Positions 24,931 to 33,818 of a DNA stretch of 64,000 nucleotides are shown here, one piece after another. This DNA comes from Asaia bogorensis NBRC 16594. GTDB taxonomy: Bacteria > Pseudomonadota > Alphaproteobacteria > Acetobacterales > Acetobacteraceae. How positions within the stretch are numbered: position 1 is the first letter of the stretch; every line of letters begins with the position of its first letter. Made by a program: the position numbers and the translations under genes. The stretch lies in NCBI RefSeq assembly GCF_001547995.1, contig NZ_AP014690.1:2601001-2665000 (forward strand). The letters are read 5' to 3'. A model generated the notes under the pieces. That model was not told the origin of the DNA, did not search any database, and worked only from the letters and a program-made list of their open reading frames with translations.

Positions 24931-26004
24931 ATGGCTGAGGAAGGAAGCAGCGAAGATCGCACACAGGCCCCTACCCCGCGCCGCCTTGCCAAAGCAAGGG
25001 AAGAGGGAAATGTTGCCCAGTCGCGTGAAACACAGATGCTGCTGGTGCTGGGAATATTCCTTGCGGTATTCTCAATGACCGGGGCGACTTCGGGATATCG
25101 CTTTATCACCCATATGCATGGATTGCTGGAGCACTTCTCCACCCCGATCGACGATACAGCAACGATCGGGCGTATCGTCCATCAAGCGTTTGCTGAAGGA
25201 ATCCTCCTGATCGCTCCGTTCGGTGGGGCATGCATGGCAGCTGTCATAGGTTTCGGTCTCTTCCAGACACAGTTCCTGTTTAGGCCTCAGGCGCTTGCTC
25301 CCGACCTCAAACGGCTGTCTCCTGCCGCCGGGGTCAAACGTGTGTTCAGTGCCCGAAATCTCGTCGAACTCCTCAAGAGCCTGGCGAAATTTTTGGTGTT
25401 TGGTGTTGTGTTATACAACGTAGCACGCGGAACGCTGCATATCGCCCCTGAAGCGGAGAGATGGACTATTCGTCGGCTGACACAGGAGCTCGTTTCCTGG
25501 TTTGTCTACGCCACCCTCGTTATCCTCATTGTTCAGGTTTTAATCGCTGTACTCGATGAATTATGGACGCGATACAGTCGCCTCCAGAAGCTACGGATGA
25601 GTCACCAGGATATAAAGGACGAGACGAAGCAGGAAGACGGTGATCCCAAGATCAAGGCCAAAAGACATCAATTGAGGATGCGTCGCGCCCGACAACGCAT
25701 GCTCCAATCGGTGAAAACGGCAACCGTTGTTGTCACCAACCCCACTCATTACGCGGTAGCCCTTGCATATGAGAACGATTCCACGGCCGCACCCAAAATC
25801 GTAGCCAAAGGCACCGACGAACTGGCGGCACGCATTCGTGCCGCAGCAGATGACGCCCGTGTGCCAATCGTCAACAACCCCCCTCTCGCACGCGGGCTCT
25901 ACACATTGCCGCTGGATACCGAAATACCGCCAGAGTTTTTCAAACCGGTCGCGGCCATCATCGCCTATGTCATCAAGTTGAAGACACCAGGTTCGAGGCG
26001 ATAA
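24931..26004 (+). CDS. flhB: Flagellar export switch protein FlhB
   Basis: FlhB switches export from hook to filament substrates after self-cleavage. The N-terminus SEDRTQAPTPRRLAKAREEG is diagnostic; four membrane segments follow to about residue 215, then the cytoplasmic domain with the autocleavage site NPTH at 270-273 (VVVTNPTHYAVAL). At 357 residues the length is normal. It is the last flagellar gene before the decayed island. Confidence 0.96.
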   Translation: MAEEGSSEDRTQAPTPRRLAKAREEGNVAQSRETQMLLVLGIFLAVFSMTGATSGYRFITHMHGLLEHFSTPIDDTATIGRIVHQAFAEGILLIAPFGGACMAAVIGFGLFQTQFLFRPQALAPDLKRLSPAAGVKRVFSARNLVELLKSLAKFLVFGVVLYNVARGTLHIAPEAERWTIRRLTQELVSWFVYATLVILIVQVLIAVLDELWTRYSRLQKLRMSHQDIKDETKQEDGDPKIKAKRHQLRMRRARQRMLQSVKTATVVVTNPTHYAVALAYENDSTAAPKIVAKGTDELAARIRAAADDARVPIVNNPPLARGLYTLPLDTEIPPEFFKPVAAIIAYVIKLKTPGSRR

Positions 26005-26366
26005 ACACTGCTATTTGCATGCGCTCAGATAGTATCATCGGTCGTTAGGACCTCTCGGTAATTTTTGCGACGCTGCTCGGCTTCCCGACCAGGCTAGGCC
26101 AGGCCAGGCCAATTCATCACCGTCCATATTCTGGAAACTGCCTGATCGTCCACAGGTCGACACGGGGCACCGCTCATACATGTTCAATCGACGAAATAAT
26201 AGAGCGGTGATCGAACATCGCGAGGTAGAGGTAGACCCCATTTTTTGGATAGGGGCGTAAGCTATAGACCGGCCTAGGAGAGGAGGGTTTTATGAGTAAG
26301 GTTACGAGGAAACAATATTCGGCAGTGTTCAGCCCCTAGTAAACTACTGTTCAGCTTTCATTTCCT
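26005..26366. other. Spacer between flhB and the decayed island
   Basis: No gene is supported. A short imperfect tandem AGGCC repeat lies at about 26089-26111. The right side is AT-rich. The junction with the accessory region probably falls here, but I see no defined attachment site. Confidence 0.45.
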
Positions 26367-26904
26367 TTACATTTCCACTATAAAGTCAGCCGGCTTCAGT
26401 CGATCAAGCACGCATATGTATTTTCGAAACAGGTAATGGCGTTGGTCTTTCTCTGGGACGTAATCAGCCATGCCACGCGAACGAGCCCGCCCGACAAGTG
26501 AATAAGCTTGGCAGGGCGGCACCCTAATCAAGATCGTGTCGTCAGATGCCCGTGCCAAACTGGTGATGACCTTATCGATGGCTGCTGCAGCCGCATCACT
26601 GCCTAGTTCCAGACATTGAGCCTCGCCCTCCGCCTCTACCCAAGAGGCGGCGTCGATCTCTGACCAGTCCGGTTCGTCCGTCAGACCGGCATGAAACTTC
26701 AGGATGGCTTCTAGCAGGCACCGTGCCGGGATAGATGGCGCGCAGGAAAGCGCGTAGCCGCAGGGTCCGATATGCCGACGCCTCCTTCGCAACCGAAATC
26801 CCAATGTGAAGAGGGGAGCGTCCGTTGACCTCGAATGAGGCAAACCTCTCACTCAAGCCACCGTGTCCGGCAAACAGATCAACGATGCCCAAAGTGGCTG
26901 ACAA
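26367..26904 (-). pseudogene. C5 cytosine DNA methyltransferase, frameshifted and truncated
   Basis: This is the N-terminal half of a DNA (cytosine-5) methyltransferase in two minus-strand frames. The first frame (from 26904) begins with motif I, IVDLFAGHGGLSERF. The second continues with DEPDWSEIDAASWVEAEGE and the catalytic PCQ loop (RVPPCQAYSLVGRARSRG), then stops at FIVEM where the family continues with the ENV motif and a target-recognition domain. The frameshift is near 26720-26740. It is divergent from vsr, its usual partner. No active methylase can be made from this locus. Confidence 0.85.
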
Positions 26905-26971
26905 GACAGGAACCTCTCGAATTCAAACGAACAGCTGCATAATAGGTTCTCAGCTTGAAGCCAGAAGGCAA

Positions 26972-27415
26972 ATGATAGAAGTCGTCAGCAAAGCAACAAG
27001 ATCCCGGATGATTGCCGGAATCCGGGGGAAGGATACAAAGCCAGAGCTGACTTTGCGCCAATCCCTACACGCATTGGGCTCTCGCTATCGGCTTCACGCC
27101 AAAGGAGTTCGTGGGAAACCGGACCTGATTCTGCCGAAATACAAGACAACTATCTTCGTACATGGCTGCTTCTGGCATTATCATCGTGGCTGTAGATACG
27201 CTACCACTCCGTCGACACGACCTAAATTCTGGATTTCCAAGTTCGAGGCAAATGTGGCGCGGGACAAAGCCGTTCGTTTGACATTGTTGAAAAAAGGATG
27301 GCGGGTCGCGACGGTTAAGGAATGCGCTCTTGGAACTGAGGTCAGTCTGACGACCGCAAGAGGTGTCTTGATTGCTTGGCGTCGGAACGGGGGGCGTGAG
27401 CTCGAGATAGGCTGA
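26972..27415 (+). CDS. vsr: Very short patch repair endonuclease Vsr
   Basis: Vsr nicks DNA 5' of the T in T:G mismatches that arise by deamination of 5-methylcytosine. The 147-residue protein has RSRMIAGIRGKDTKPEL at the start, the catalytic-aspartate block GKPDLILPKYKTTIFVHGCFWH and KKGWRVATVKECAL near the end, all standard. ATG 26972 is preceded by AGAAGG and starts where family similarity begins; the open frame reaches back to 26825 over the methylase start. The gene appears intact although its partner methylase is broken. Confidence 0.92.
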   Translation: MIEVVSKATRSRMIAGIRGKDTKPELTLRQSLHALGSRYRLHAKGVRGKPDLILPKYKTTIFVHGCFWHYHRGCRYATTPSTRPKFWISKFEANVARDKAVRLTLLKKGWRVATVKECALGTEVSLTTARGVLIAWRRNGGRELEIG

Positions 27416-27548
27416 GTTGATATCCGAATGGCTACCCCTTCGAAGCGCCATGCGGCGGGGGAACAACACAACCAGAGTTGTTCCGATTCAGAACGGCACC
27501 AATGAAACGAATGATCAGACATATGCGATGCATCGGGTCTTGCAACGA

Positions 27549-28099
27549 TCAAACGCAGCTATCGAAATTGAGAGAATAGCGAGCGTAGCGGTTCTCTCCG
27601 GTCTTGGTGAATGCCCCGAGCACGACTAGTTCCGCCAGATCACGCGCGGCTGTGGCGGAGGTTCTCCGGTGATTGCGCGATAGTTCTGGGCCCTCAAACC
27701 ACCTCGAAAGCCGTCTATCCCTTCAGCCAGCATCCGGAGTACGGCTCTCTCCTGGCGAGGATTGAGCTGTCCTCTCAGACCATCAAGGAACCGCGCCTTT
27801 TCCACGACGAAACTGATCGTGGCAATTGTCCGGGATTGTGCCTCGAGAACGATACTTGCGAACCATGCCATCCAGCTCTCGATGTAATTGGATGTACTCA
27901 CTCGGTGCAGCTCATCGTAATACGCTTCTTTATGAGTATTGATGGTCGCGGCCAGTCCCATCACCACCGAGATTTCGAGACTTCGCGCCAGTGCTTTTTC
28001 TGCAAGAGCACGACCAAGACGACCATTCCCATCCTCAAAAGGATGAATGGTTTCGAGCCAGAGGTGAGCGATCCCGGCCCGTTCCAACGTATGATCGAT
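27549..28099 (-). pseudogene. Fic-family protein, N-terminally truncated and frameshifted
   Basis: Fic proteins usually transfer AMP to target proteins. Only the part from just before the catalytic motif survives: HLWLETIHPFEDGNGRLGRAL includes the full HPFxDGNGR signature. A winged-helix-like tail follows, which shifts frame near 27660 (after NYRAITG) and resumes as AARDLAELVVLGAFTKTGEN up to a stop at 27549. Upstream of 28099 the frame is closed, so the N-terminal Fic helices are missing. The motif is intact, but the protein is almost surely non-functional. Confidence 0.82.
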
Positions 28100-28368
28100 A
28101 CCCTACCACCTATCGATCACTATAAGCACATTTTATGATTGATAGGAGAGCTATCAATCGCTCATTCTCCCCAACATCGCCTGAAGAACTCTGACAACGC
28201 TTCATCCAATCATGCCGGGCAAATTACAACCCACGAGCACCTTCGAAATCAGCTCTTGCCTTCCCAGATCGTTTGTCCAAGAATGGGAATAGAAAGAAAC
28301 AGGAAGAAGCGCGCAGACAGCGAGATACCTAAAATCATTTGAAATAGTGATGTGAACTTCCCAGAGTA
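28100..28368. other. AT-rich island spacer
   Basis: No gene is supported. A short inverted repeat (GATTGATAG...CTATCAATC, 28137-28159) is visible near the fic break point and might mark an old insertion end. Confidence 0.35.
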
Positions 28369-28399
28369 TTGAGGTTCGAGTCCCATAGTTCGCACCACA
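28369..28399 (+). other. tRNA-3'-end-like sequence, candidate attachment site
   Basis: GGTTCGAGTCCC followed by ATAGTTCGCACCA looks like the T-loop and CCA end of a tRNA gene, but no tRNA body precedes it and the T stem does not pair properly. An integrase N-terminus begins 90 bases downstream, the usual layout of an att site left by an integrated element. Suggestive only. Confidence 0.35.
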
Positions 28400-28487
28400 T
28401 AACACATTGAAATGATTGTGTTTTTCAGGTTCCCGCAACCTGAACCCGGTGTTTTGCTACTTTCGGGTGTACCATCATGGCCTTGCA

Positions 28488-28778
28488 ATGCTGGTTCGAC
28501 GCCCTGCCGGATATGCTTTCAGACGTGTCATTCCGACGTATCTGCGTGAGCTGATGAGACGACGCGAGCTCTGGGTCACGCTCGACACGAACGACAAATC
28601 GCTTGCAAAAAGCCGGGCCTGTGCACCTTCTCTGGCCACGGGCAGGCTGTATTCAGGGGTGCATCGCCTGACGAAGGAGCTCTTTCAGGACATCAATGAT
28701 TCACTGAGAGAGAGCGTCGATGACCCAGAAGCTCTGGTGATGGGTGGTGTGGACATCGACCCGTGTGCGTCCACCTGA
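28488..28778 (+). pseudogene. Tyrosine recombinase (integrase) N-terminal fragment
   Basis: The 96 codons from ATG 28488 begin VRRPAGYAFRRVIPTYLRELM and continue WVTLDTNDKSLAKSRACA. This is the N-terminal module (DUF6538-type) of tyrosine recombinases common in Acetobacteraceae and related bacteria. The catalytic domain with its R-H-R-Y residues is absent, so this is a stub. From about codon 47 the sequence loses family resemblance, which places the break there. It lies beside the tRNA-like sequence. Confidence 0.6.
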
Positions 28779-29113
28779 AGACCGCCATGTGCGGAATCCC
28801 TGACCTGTCCTCCCGAGATTGTGGTGTGGGTCTCGGTCCATGCCCGCAGACCGCTGACCCGTCCCTGGATTCCGTAAATCCAGACCTTGCGACCGAAAAT
28901 CTCGACATCCATGCCGGGTGCATCCCCTCCGATAAACAGGGGAAAAACAGACGCTCATTCCGGGGGGGGAGCGAGGCCGTCACACATCCTGTGCAGTGCT
29001 GAGCCTGCACCCAGGATATCCCGTAAACATTTAATTCTGTTACGATAATGGGAGGATGGCGAAACCGGGTGCAGACGTACCGAAAAGCTGTCCCGCAATG
29101 ACAGGACGGGAAT
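28685..29113 (-). other. Unrecognised minus-strand coding-like fragment
   Basis: One minus-strand frame (28685-28912) reads VEIFGRKVWIYGIQGRVSGL followed by TETHTTISGGQVRDSAHGGL, which looks like a real but truncated protein. It overlaps the integrase stub's end and has no plausible start. I cannot name it. Confidence 0.25.
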
Positions 29114-29278
29114 ATGGGAAAATATGGCTATGCGAGAGTAAGCACATCGCGACAACAGACAGACAATCAGGTGAGCGACCTGCTCCGTGAGGGCGTGAGC
29201 GAAGACAGCATCGTGACCGAGACCATCTCGGGGGCGACCTCTCCTCATGGAAGACACGACCAGCGCCCTGGAAACTAG
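29114..29278 (+). pseudogene. Serine recombinase N-terminal stub
   Basis: The 54 codons begin GKYGYARVSTSRQQTDNQ, the N-terminal signature of resolvase/invertase-type serine recombinases, with the catalytic serine in the YARVST motif. The frame ends after TETISGATSPHGRHDQ, about a quarter of a normal 180-200-residue resolvase. The rest has been lost, so it is inactive. Confidence 0.75.
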
Positions 29279-29593
29279 TGCAGAAGCTTCATCTGAAAGC
29301 TTTTCATCCGCAAGGTATTCTAATGTTCTACGAGAGACACTCTCTCGGCTTTTTTGATATTTTTCGGTAACTGTGAGTGCGCAATGTTCAGCTCGCGCTT
29401 TTATAGTCTCTGCGCTCGCGGTGCTCTCGGCGAGCTTCCCGGCAAAACTCTTTAAGACTGCCTGTTCAGACAAACCTTGAGCTTCAATATTGTATTTTCT
29501 GTTTCTTAACCAAGCCTCAGGAATTTCCAGCGAGCCAGATATCAAGCGGGAAATTGATTCTCTTATTGGTCTGGATGGCCACAACGTCAACAT
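29279..29593 (-). other. Unrecognised helical coding fragment, minus strand
   Basis: The minus-strand frame starting at 29593 (212 codons down to 28955) has a plausible, helix-rich first 105 residues (SRLISGSLEIPEAWLRN, then KSFAGKLAESTASAETIKAR). It then runs into the antisense of the serine-recombinase stub, so only the first part is likely genuine. I do not recognise it. It looks like a gene cut by the recombinase-bearing element. Confidence 0.3.
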
Positions 29594-29881
29594 CGTCGCA
29601 GAGACTGGGTACCCTGAAAAAATGCAGCTAAAGCGCTCGCACTAGAACCATAAGTCATGAGATCGCCCGCAATACCCGATTTGATTGGCTCGCTAGTCTT
29701 AAAACGTTCCTGCATAGATGGTGAAACTTATAAGCATCACATCATGATGCATTACAGCCGCACATTGGGAAATATGGCGGTATTGCAAACCGCAGAAAAT
29801 AGCCAAGAACGAACCGCCACAAAACCCCACTAAAACCAACAACGGCTTACTCGATAATTTACATAAGGTATGGATAGAGTT

Positions 29882-31342
29882 TCACCCCTTTACCGTAAGA
29901 ATTGGTTTCATCTCAGCAACGGCCGAAGCCATTCCTGAGCTCTGCACTGTATTAAATGCGGGCAAAATTGGCTTATAAGAGTCAGGAGCCTCTTCCATAA
30001 GCTCTTTATCAAGCTCACGTCTGATGTCTCCACGCAACCCTATCGGATTGACCTTGGACACCACTCTTAGTCTCTCCGTTGACGTCACTCCTCTCGCTTT
30101 TCCGCGCGACAGAAGACGCCCAGCTCCATGTGGTGCAGAGTTGAGAGCTTCAGCCAGGCTCCCACCCTTCATGATAAATGAGCTACTCCCCATACTGCCG
30201 GGTATAATGACAGGATGACCCTCTATAAAAGAGTCATTCTTTTCAGAAGGAGACGATCCTTTCCTATGAATGTAGTCACCTCCATTTTCGAAAAGCATAT
30301 TGTGCGAGAGATCATAGACTAGATGGCTATCAAAATCTTGGCCCGTGATTTCTCTCAACGTTCTGAGAGCCATATACTGCATGCACATACGATTAATGAC
30401 ACCAAAGTTGCTAGCAAGCCCCAATGCATTGAGATATTCGCGCGCATGATGAGCATATTTGCCGTCTAGTGGGAGAGGGTAGAAATCATGCTTCGGGCGT
30501 TCTAGGTTGGACGGGTAAAGCCTGCGTGCAAGATCCATGTAATAATCACCGACCATTCCGCCAGCGAACAATGATCCCGAATGTATCATTACGCCAATTG
30601 TACCGGGTCTGATGCCCCACTCATATGCGGTTCGCGTATCCATGACCTTCGAGACTTCTTGAAACTCAACAAAATGGTTTCCACCGCCAATCGAGCCCAA
30701 AGCACTATCTCTAGATTCACCCCCAGAACCTCGAATAAAATCATCAAACATCCAATTGTTCTGAGTATTCCAAGAACCTCCGTTATGCGTTCTATTGAAC
30801 TCGCATTCCAGAATCTCCGCGTCGATTACAGAAAATAGCCCTTTCATCGGCGTTTTGTTGTCTAGGCCTAGGATACCATATCGCATGACGGCTTCTCTTT
30901 GACGCTCGTCGAACACCACATCTCTTCCACCGGCAAAAAACACATGACGCAACCTGTCGTCGAGTTCCCGACCAAGAGACCTGAATTTATCCGCAGAAAT
31001 ATCGGTCGCTACAAAGCGCATCGAACAGTTGATGTCGCGACCTATAGCCTTGGGTATAATAAAGCCTCGCGCATCGAGGACAGTCCCCACCGGGATGCCA
31101 GATCCTTTGTGAAAGTCAGGAGTCAACACGACCCGCTTCAATGAGCAACTTTCTGGAAGAAAGTCTGCTTTCCGGAGAAGCTCTACGGTATCATGAATCT
31201 GTGCAATGCCGACAGATTCACGCAGAGACGCCCTATCAATAGGAACATCCTGGTTTGCGAACAGTACGATGTCCAAACCATTATCTGTAGATATACGTAC
31301 TCTATTCTCATCAATACGATGAGTTTGAACAAATTTTTTCAT
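29882..31342 (-). CDS. rtcB: RtcB-family RNA ligase
   Basis: RtcB joins RNA ends carrying 3'-phosphate or 2',3'-cyclic phosphate to 5'-OH ends, using GTP and Mn2+. This intact 486-residue protein has all the active-site blocks: TPDFHKGSGIPVG, GRDINCSM (metal-binding Cys), SIGGGNHFVE, MIHSGS, YDLSHNMLFE, the guanylylated histidine region IHRKGSS, IPGSMGSSSFI and APHGAGRLLSRG. Codon use and composition are more AT-rich than the flanking chromosome, so it probably came with the island. No RtcA, archease or RtcR gene is adjacent. The target could be tRNA or rRNA cut by toxins or phage defences. Confidence 0.93.
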   Translation of the reverse strand: MKKFVQTHRIDENRVRISTDNGLDIVLFANQDVPIDRASLRESVGIAQIHDTVELLRKADFLPESCSLKRVVLTPDFHKGSGIPVGTVLDARGFIIPKAIGRDINCSMRFVATDISADKFRSLGRELDDRLRHVFFAGGRDVVFDERQREAVMRYGILGLDNKTPMKGLFSVIDAEILECEFNRTHNGGSWNTQNNWMFDDFIRGSGGESRDSALGSIGGGNHFVEFQEVSKVMDTRTAYEWGIRPGTIGVMIHSGSLFAGGMVGDYYMDLARRLYPSNLERPKHDFYPLPLDGKYAHHAREYLNALGLASNFGVINRMCMQYMALRTLREITGQDFDSHLVYDLSHNMLFENGGDYIHRKGSSPSEKNDSFIEGHPVIIPGSMGSSSFIMKGGSLAEALNSAPHGAGRLLSRGKARGVTSTERLRVVSKVNPIGLRGDIRRELDKELMEEAPDSYKPILPAFNTVQSSGMASAVAEMKPILTVKG

Positions 31343-31633
31343 TTATATCTCGATACAAAACCGGGTAGCAGCCGCGGTAATGCGAGATAATTGACTTATT
31401 TTAGGCTCCGCTTCTGCCTGCGTCAATCCTTCTCACGATCATGGACGAAAAAAGAGTCTCTGGACTTAAAAAATCCCGCACGCCTGCCGGGCGGGAACGT
31501 TCGAACTTGGAAAGAAGGGGCAGAACTCACAAGATGTGAATCTCATTCCGTCTTTCGCTTATATGATAACGCAGATTATGCTATAATCACACGCAGCATT
31601 ACTCAAGTAACACCTTTGTCTCTCAGTGCCCTG
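31343..31633. other. rtcB upstream region
   Basis: No gene is supported. AGCAGCCGCGGTAAT at 31366-31380 equals the 16S rRNA 530-loop sequence (see findings). A hairpin at 31474-31496 (TCCCGC...GCGGGA) follows an A run, so on the minus strand it would be followed by T residues and could be a terminator for something upstream of rtcB. Confidence 0.4.
31474..31496 (-). terminator. Terminator-like hairpin with minus-strand T tract
   Basis: TCCCG and CGGGA ends pair around an 11-13-base loop; six A residues immediately before it on the plus strand give a T run after the hairpin on the minus strand. It would separate rtcB from any transcript entering from the right. Confidence 0.4.
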
Positions 31634-31989
31634 TCAGGGTGTGTTCCGAAGCTTTATGGTTTTGTATCCCAGAATTCGGACTACTAGCTTGTTGAAAAGA
31701 GAGTTATCGGCGTTCCAGGCGTTAGTCCGGGACCCAATAGGCCCCATTTGATCGTGATCCAGTCTGCTGTGGCCACCCTGCAGATGACGGCTCTGAGCGG
31801 CTTGGCCGTTTCCGCGTATCGGCTGGTGACGCGGCCCGCCGCAGAGCGCGTGGCGGGCTTTGACTTCCCGTTGGACCGCCTTGGTCAGCGGTTCCCCCGC
31901 CAACCATGCAACATCGGCAAACGCAGCTAACATCCCGCGCATCGCAAGGCTTAGTCAGGCCCCATTCGCGTTTGATGCTTGGACAGAGC
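31634..31989 (-). other. Unrecognised degenerate segment, right edge of the decayed island
   Basis: A 102-codon minus-strand frame (31634-31942) includes LAAFADVAWLAGEPLTKAVQ but shows no family I can name. GCTTGTTGAAAAGAG at 31687-31701 resembles insertion-sequence ends in general terms only. GC content rises here towards chromosomal values, so the island boundary is probably close. Confidence 0.25.
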
Positions 31990-32385
31990 CTACCCGAAAG
32001 CCAGCGCCCAGAGCGTAAGAAGCAGGCCCAGAAGCGAGATCATGAAAACCACGGTTCGTACAACAGGGACACCAGCGGCATAAAGCGGCAGATAGATCAC
32101 TCGTGCTGCCAGATAGATGCAGCTACCCCATTGCGTCTTCCATCCCGCATGACCTGCAAGCAAAGCCGCCAGCAGCGTCGCAAGGAAGAGGGGCAGCGTC
32201 TCGAAAAGATTGGCCTGCGCGCGCGCCAGACGTGCCGGTACAGGCTGCAATTCCGGCATCTTGCCGTCTCGTGCGCCCATGTTCCATTCCGTGCCATACT
32301 GGCGCGTCTTGGCGGCTCCTGCCCATAATATGTTCACCAGTGCCAGCAGAACCAGCCCCGCAATGACATAGAATTCGATACGCAT
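31990..32385 (-). CDS. MAPEG-family membrane protein
   Basis: Membrane-associated eicosanoid/glutathione-metabolism family, 131 residues with four hydrophobic segments. The signature RARQANLFETLPLF-like block is present (RLARAQANLFETLPLFLA), followed by AARVIYLPLYAAGVPVVRTVVF. Bacterial members may conjugate glutathione or reduce peroxides; the substrate is unknown. It lies 89 bases downstream of a catalase-like gene on the same strand, suggesting a shared peroxide-related transcript. Confidence 0.82.
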   Translation of the reverse strand: MRIEFYVIAGLVLLALVNILWAGAAKTRQYGTEWNMGARDGKMPELQPVPARLARAQANLFETLPLFLATLLAALLAGHAGWKTQWGSCIYLAARVIYLPLYAAGVPVVRTVVFMISLLGLLLTLWALAFG

Positions 32386-32474
32386 GATCAGGGGTCTTTC
32401 CTTCAGTTGGTAGCTTCACCGCGCAGGACAGAAGAGCGGGAAGCCCACACATGTTGAATGGCCTGTCTAAGAAT

Positions 32475-33566
32475 TCAGGCGGGGATTTGCTCGATGCTGA
32501 CCGGCTGGATTTCGGTTTGTCCGTTTTCACCGTGTCGAAAGGCAGATAGCGCTTTGTAGACCTGCATCCTCGCGCGCATGACCGAACCCAGTGGACGATG
32601 CGCACTGAGCCCCTGTGACGGGCGGAAAACCAGATGATCCTCAAAAAAGGCCGCGCGTTGGGCACTGAAGGCGTTCTGTACGGGAAAGCTCAGCCTGCCT
32701 ACTGACCGAAAGGGTGCCTCATCGGCCGACCAGATGACGGAGGCATCCTCGATAGGTTGCGTCTCGGCGTTGTTCCAGAGCTGAACGCGAATGTCGAACA
32801 CCACCTCTCGCCCACCGAAATAGGTGACCGTCTCATGCCGGAACCCGTCCTCATCATGATGGGGGTCGAGCCGCCATGACTGCAGGGCCTCGAGGTCCGG
32901 CATTATCGGAAATGCCGCGATCTTTGCGACATAGGCACCATAACGCAGGGGGGCCTGACTGTAATATGGCTCGGAAAGCGGGTGGGAGTAGGGATGGCCC
33001 AGAAAATCCGCCATGGGGCTTTGCGCACCCACATGACCAAGGGCATGATTCAAACCACGCGCCACAGACGAGACCGCGCTCTTCACCCCTTCAGGCAAAG
33101 CGGCGGCCTTGCCGATCACCCCACCATCACGCAGGAAGCCTGCGGCCGTGCCCGATGGGAAAGTCGGGCCTGACGCCAGGATGAAATCCTGCGTCTCGGT
33201 GTCATGACCGGGCAGTTTCTCCCCTTCCACCCCAAATAATTTGAGCGAAAGACCACGATGAATGGAGACGCGGTCGCCCAGTGTCTCACCCGCCCCCTGT
33301 GCAAAACGCGCCGCAACGGGATACTGGCCCGGCGTCGCAAAAACGCCCTGGGCGAGTTCAGCTGGCAGATGCGTTGCAACATCGAGTGTGCCAACGGCCA
33401 GCGCCGTCGGTTTGGCATGGCTGGCACGCACCATGCGGCCCTCGCGTTTGCCGACCAAACGGCTCTGCTCCATCATGCCATCAATGATGCCCTGAATGAC
33501 ATGCTGCTCGTCTTCCTCCGGCGTTTCGACATCCGGGGAAAAGCGCAAAGGCGGGTTGAGCATCAT
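32475..33566 (-). CDS. Catalase-family haem protein (SrpA-like)
   Basis: This 363-residue protein aligns with the core of haem catalases: SHAKPTALAVGTLDV corresponds to the distal-histidine strand, FATPGQYPVAARFAQGAGE to the VRFSTV block and RGLSLKLFGVEGEKL to the RGFALKF block. It is shorter than classical catalase (about 480 residues) and lacks an obvious proximal RxxxY, fitting the SrpA-like or catalase-related peroxidase group. No signal peptide is seen. It is divergent from the TonB-dependent receptor across about 250 bases. Confidence 0.82.
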   Translation of the reverse strand: MMLNPPLRFSPDVETPEEDEQHVIQGIIDGMMEQSRLVGKREGRMVRASHAKPTALAVGTLDVATHLPAELAQGVFATPGQYPVAARFAQGAGETLGDRVSIHRGLSLKLFGVEGEKLPGHDTETQDFILASGPTFPSGTAAGFLRDGGVIGKAAALPEGVKSAVSSVARGLNHALGHVGAQSPMADFLGHPYSHPLSEPYYSQAPLRYGAYVAKIAAFPIMPDLEALQSWRLDPHHDEDGFRHETVTYFGGREVVFDIRVQLWNNAETQPIEDASVIWSADEAPFRSVGRLSFPVQNAFSAQRAAFFEDHLVFRPSQGLSAHRPLGSVMRARMQVYKALSAFRHGENGQTEIQPVSIEQIPA

Positions 33567-33818
33567 CTGAAGTTCCTGCAGTGCCAGTCTGCTCCTCCAA
33601 CAGGCAGAACTTGCACAAGTTGCAAGCAGAAAATAATGCCTGCCACTCGGTTAAGCCCTGCCGGGCAAGATCCCTGCAGGGTGCGCGGCTGGACTGCCAA
33701 CCCTTAACAGAAAGTTATGGGTTGGGTGTCGTTCCGAAATCGACACGAGAGCAGCGGGTTGCCCATATTGGTTCGATATCGCAATGTTGCGATTGTTACC
33801 GGCCCCAGGAGCAGCGTC

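Noticed and set aside
26089-26111. Short tandem AGGCC repeat as a regulatory or CRISPR-like element
   Set aside because: There are only a few imperfect 5-base units, with no spacers and no associated genes.
28369-28399. A complete tRNA gene
   Set aside because: Only the T-loop and CCA-like end are visible; no acceptor, D or anticodon arms can be folded upstream.
33717-33818. A 34-residue N-terminal extension of the TonB-dependent receptor
   Set aside because: The signal peptide starts at ATG 33819, which has AGGAG at the right distance.
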